Assembly (NCBI RefSeq): GCF_003287935.1 | Contig: NZ_CP030287.1 | Location: forward strand, 124,001-188,000 | Length of the DNA: 64,000 bases | From: Streptomyces sp. ICC1 | GTDB lineage: Bacteria > Actinomycetota > Actinomycetes > Streptomycetales > Streptomycetaceae | Reading direction: 5' to 3' | Shown here: piece after piece, positions 61,401 through 64,000 of the stretch | Numbering within the stretch: the stretch's first letter is position 1 | Layout: each line of letters starts with the position of its first letter | The notes under the pieces: generated by a model | What the model saw: only the letters and a program-made list of their open reading frames with translations | Database searches by the model: none | What the model was told of the DNA's origin: nothing | Program-made: the position numbers and the translations under genes

Positions 61401-64000
61401 TGAGCTGACCCGTCAGGGCGTCGTACGCCGCTGTGGTGTTGTAGGTGAAGGGGGCGTCGGCCGCCTGTCCCACCTCGGGACCGGGGATGGTGATGCTGGA
61501 GGACGTGGCGCGGTAGGCGTCGTCGTACCCCTTGACCGTCGTCGTGTAAGCCTGGCCTCCGCTTCCTCCGGCGTACCTGATCGATGCGGTCGGCTGGCCC
61601 TTGGCAACGGAGTCGAAGGTCCACCCCGCGAGCTGCTTGTCCGCGGTGACGGAGTCGGCGTAGAGACCGGTCTTGCGTCCGATCAGGTCATAGGTGGAGA
61701 CGAGCTTCTTGCCACGGGCATCGGTGGTGCTCGCCACCCGGGAGGCTCCGTCGTACGTGGTCGTGCTGGTTCCGGAATCGGGGTCGGTGGACTGGGTCTG
61801 GCGTCCCTGGAGGTCGTAGGTGTATCGCCAGGTGTTGCCTGCCGCGTCCTTGCGGGTCTCGGGGGAACCGGTGGGTGTGTAGGTGTATGCCGTGATGGTC
61901 GCGTCAGCGCGATTGCCGGTGGCTGTGGCCGTGCTGTATTGCCAGAGCTCTGTGGCGCGTCCGCGGATGTCGGCGAACGTGTGGTCGGGTAACCGCCCTG
62001 GGGCGGCACGACGTCGGTACGGCCCGCGTCCGGATAGCTGGTCGTGGTACGGGACTGCTCCACGCCGTTCGACCAGGAGGCGGACACGATCGCTCGGCCT
62101 CGGCCGTCGTAGGAGGTGCGGGTCTGCTGGGCGATGGTGCTGTCCGCGGCCACCACTCGGGTACCGGAGGGGCCGGCATCTTCGTTGTACGCGGTGGCGT
62201 TGACCGTGGCCGGTCGGCCCTGGGAGTCGTAGCGGGTCTCGCTGATGAGCCGGCCCGTGTACTCGGGGTTGGGCGAGGTGGACTGAGTCTGGCGGGTGCG
62301 GCCGAAGCTGTCGAGCAGGTCGATGGACTTCGTGCGGACCGGTGTGCCGCCGTCCCTGGTCAGGGTGCTGGTCGTGCGCGTGGACGGCACACCTGCCGTG
62401 TCGGACACCACGTAGGCGAAGGTGACGTTCGCCGCGTCGGGGTTGAGTTGCGGTGACCTGCCCGGCAGCCAGACCGCCGTCATGCGCCCGAGGGCGTCAT
62501 AGGTCTGGGTCGTGACCTTGCCGTTGGGGTCCGTGCTGGTGAGGCTGGTGCTGCGGCGGGTCCCGAAGGTGTTCACCGTGTCCCATGTGGCCCCGGATAC
62601 CCCGGGCGCGGGGGCGGAGACGGTGATGCTCTGCGGGAGTTCGCCGGGCGCCGCCGGGGTGTAGGTGACGCTGGCGGTGGAGCCCGCAGGGTGCTGGGCG
62701 TCGGTGGTGCGGGGGTCGGTCACGGTCGTCCCGCGGCCGTAGACGTCGGACGTGAGGAGGGAGCTGGTGGTGTAAGAGGCGATTCCGTCGGCGTTGTAGT
62801 GGTCCAGCGTCTGGGTGCCCGACGTCGTACCGGTCGCCCCGGCCTCACCGTACGGCTTGTTGTCGAACAGGATCCGCTGGGCGGACGCGGTGTTCGTAGC
62901 GTCCGGCGTGGCCTTACAGGCGTTGGCTCCGGAGACCGTGAGCGTCTCGGAGACGAGGGCTGTGCGCTGCGGGTCCGGTGCGACCGCGTACTTGTTGCGG
63001 GTGCACAGATCCGGCAGGCCGTCCGCCTGGTCGAGTACGGTCTCGACGCGATTGTTGTGGTCTTTGTCGGTATGCGTCGTGGTGGTCTGGGTACTCCAGG
63101 TGCCGTCGGCCTTGCGCTCCTGGCCGATTGCCGTGGTCGTGGTGGCGTTGTACCGGGCCACCAGGTCGGGCAGGCCACCTCCGACGATGTGCCTCGCGGT
63201 CTCCGCTTCGCCCGACGCGGAGTTCACGCTGCGTGCGGTGACGGTGCCGCCCGCCTGGTCGAAGGTCTCGGTCTGCAGTGCCGCACCGCTGAGCCAGGCG
63301 TCGTCGGTGACGTCCCGGCCTAGAGCATCGGTGAGGTGGACGCTGCGGGTGGTGCCGTCCTTGCGCTTGTCCCCGTTCATGCCGGTCCGGTACGTGGTAC
63401 GGGACTGGGAGCGCGGGCCGTCCGTGCCGCTGCCGACGGTGGAGGTCACGGTGGTGAAGCCGCGGAAATCTCCCCAGGTGCGCGCTTTGGACTCGGTGAA
63501 CTCACTGTCGTCACGGTGCCAGGCAGCGGGACCGTAGGTGTAGGCGGTGAGCTTCTGCGGCGCGTCCGTGGTGGTGTCGTTCTCGGTGACGGACTTGACC
63601 GTGTAGTGGTTGAACCAGTCCAGGACCGGGTCCGCGTTCGCGAGCGAACCCTGCGGGGACCACCGGACCGGATAGCAGGCCATCGTGTTGTTGTCTTCGG
63701 CGGCCGGCATCACCTTGTTGACGCGGGAGCATCCTGGCAGGTTGTAGTCCACGTTGAGGACGGCGCCGGTCTCGGTCTTGATCTGCTGGATCCGCGCGCG
63801 GTTCATGATCGGCGGTGCCGGTACCAGATCCGTGCCGTCGACCCGGTTGGGCAGCATGACGGGCGTGAAGGTGACGGGCTTCAGGGCTGCGGCCGGGGTC
63901 TCGGCCTTGCCCGTGCGCAGTACGGAGTCGAGCCACAGGACCTTCTGGCTGGTGGCGTCCGACGGGGAGGGGAAGGAGTGCTTGAGTGCGTAGGAGTCGA
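58408..64000 (-). CDS. RHS/YD-repeat polymorphic toxin, frameshifted and partial
   Basis: The gene enters from beyond the window and ends at 58408. Frame 1 (to about 61.98 kb) has many YD repeats (TYDALGRMTAVW, RYDSQGRPATV). A one-base loss near 61978-61984 shifts it; the next frame continues without a gap as FADIRGRATELWQY and YTYDLQGRQTQ. Then follow a ricin-B-type lectin insert at about 60.2-60.6 kb (GGKCLDMQSASS, SASQTW), an RHS core (GARQYQPSTGRFITTDPL, PVNLSDPSG), a HINT domain at about 58.8-59.2 kb (HSFLPGTKVLMADG, ATDTHPFWV, LVHN), and a C-terminal papain-fold domain with Cys in GCEACAVHIQ and His/Asp in WYNHYAVVKDGRVFDN. It is probably secreted and cleaves its own C-terminus free to poison neighbours. 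Confidence 0.85.

Noticed and set aside
1..64000. CRISPR arrays, rRNA genes and complete tRNA genes
   Set aside because: No regularly spaced repeats and no rRNA sequence were seen; the only tRNA-like sequence is the 3' fragment at 57238.

Overview
The window is a stretch of high-GC actinobacterial chromosome, almost certainly from a Streptomyces. Signs of this are the very GC-rich third codon positions, frequent GTG starts, many genes whose -10 box lies 5-7 bases before the start codon (leaderless mRNA), a TTA codon in a small leader ORF, and the conserved order ahpE - DUF3052 - aceE - fasR - fabD - fabH - acpP - fabF, shared with actinobacterial core chromosomes.

Layout. 0.1-8.2 kb: a tellurium-resistance-type (ter) cluster. 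It has three TerD-fold proteins, a TerA-like protein, a TerC-like (DUF475) membrane protein, and a translationally coupled enzyme module on the minus strand: HpcH/HpaI aldolase, then one long PRTase-TRSP-StiP-PELOTA protein, then a HAD phosphatase cut by the window edge. 8.3-13.6 kb: AhpE peroxiredoxin, DUF3052, pyruvate dehydrogenase E1 (aceE), a potassium channel and an I36 protease inhibitor. 14.3-22.0 kb: accessory units, each with a local regulator (TetR/MFS pump with paired operators; MerR/aldo-keto reductase with a perfect palindrome), plus hydrolases, DUF4429 and pirin. 22.1-27.6 kb: the primary fatty-acid synthesis operon with its PucR-type regulator FasR. 27.8-43.8 kb: SGNH and GH3 hydrolases, a TetR regulator, a nitrilase, two polytopic GT-C-like membrane proteins, a methyltransferase, HxlR and an imine-reductase-like enzyme, EI24, Ohr, a MarR/enone reductase pair, an SCO2400-like membrane protein and a lipase.

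44-51.5 kb: an MreB-like ATPase overlapped by a GAF histidine kinase with a degenerate ATPase domain, a fused carboxyltransferase, a decayed phytase-like esterase, an MFS pump and a YbdK-type ligase. A ~54-bp sequence flanks the last four in inverted orientation. 51.5-57.2 kb: a regulatory block (STAS without its serine, GNAT, two GAF-ANTAR proteins, two coupled proteins of unknown function behind a TTA-containing uORF, and a SigB-family sigma factor). It is bounded by a ~60-bp hairpin sequence in direct orientation.

57.24 kb to the end: the right-hand copy of that hairpin abuts a 3' tRNA fragment, which looks like the attachment scar of an integrated element. Beyond it the GC content falls. 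There is a small putative immunity gene, then a very long YD/RHS-repeat protein carrying a ricin-B lectin domain, a HINT self-cleaving domain and a C-terminal papain-fold toxin. The reading frame of this toxin gene is broken once, near 61.98 kb, and the gene runs out of the window.
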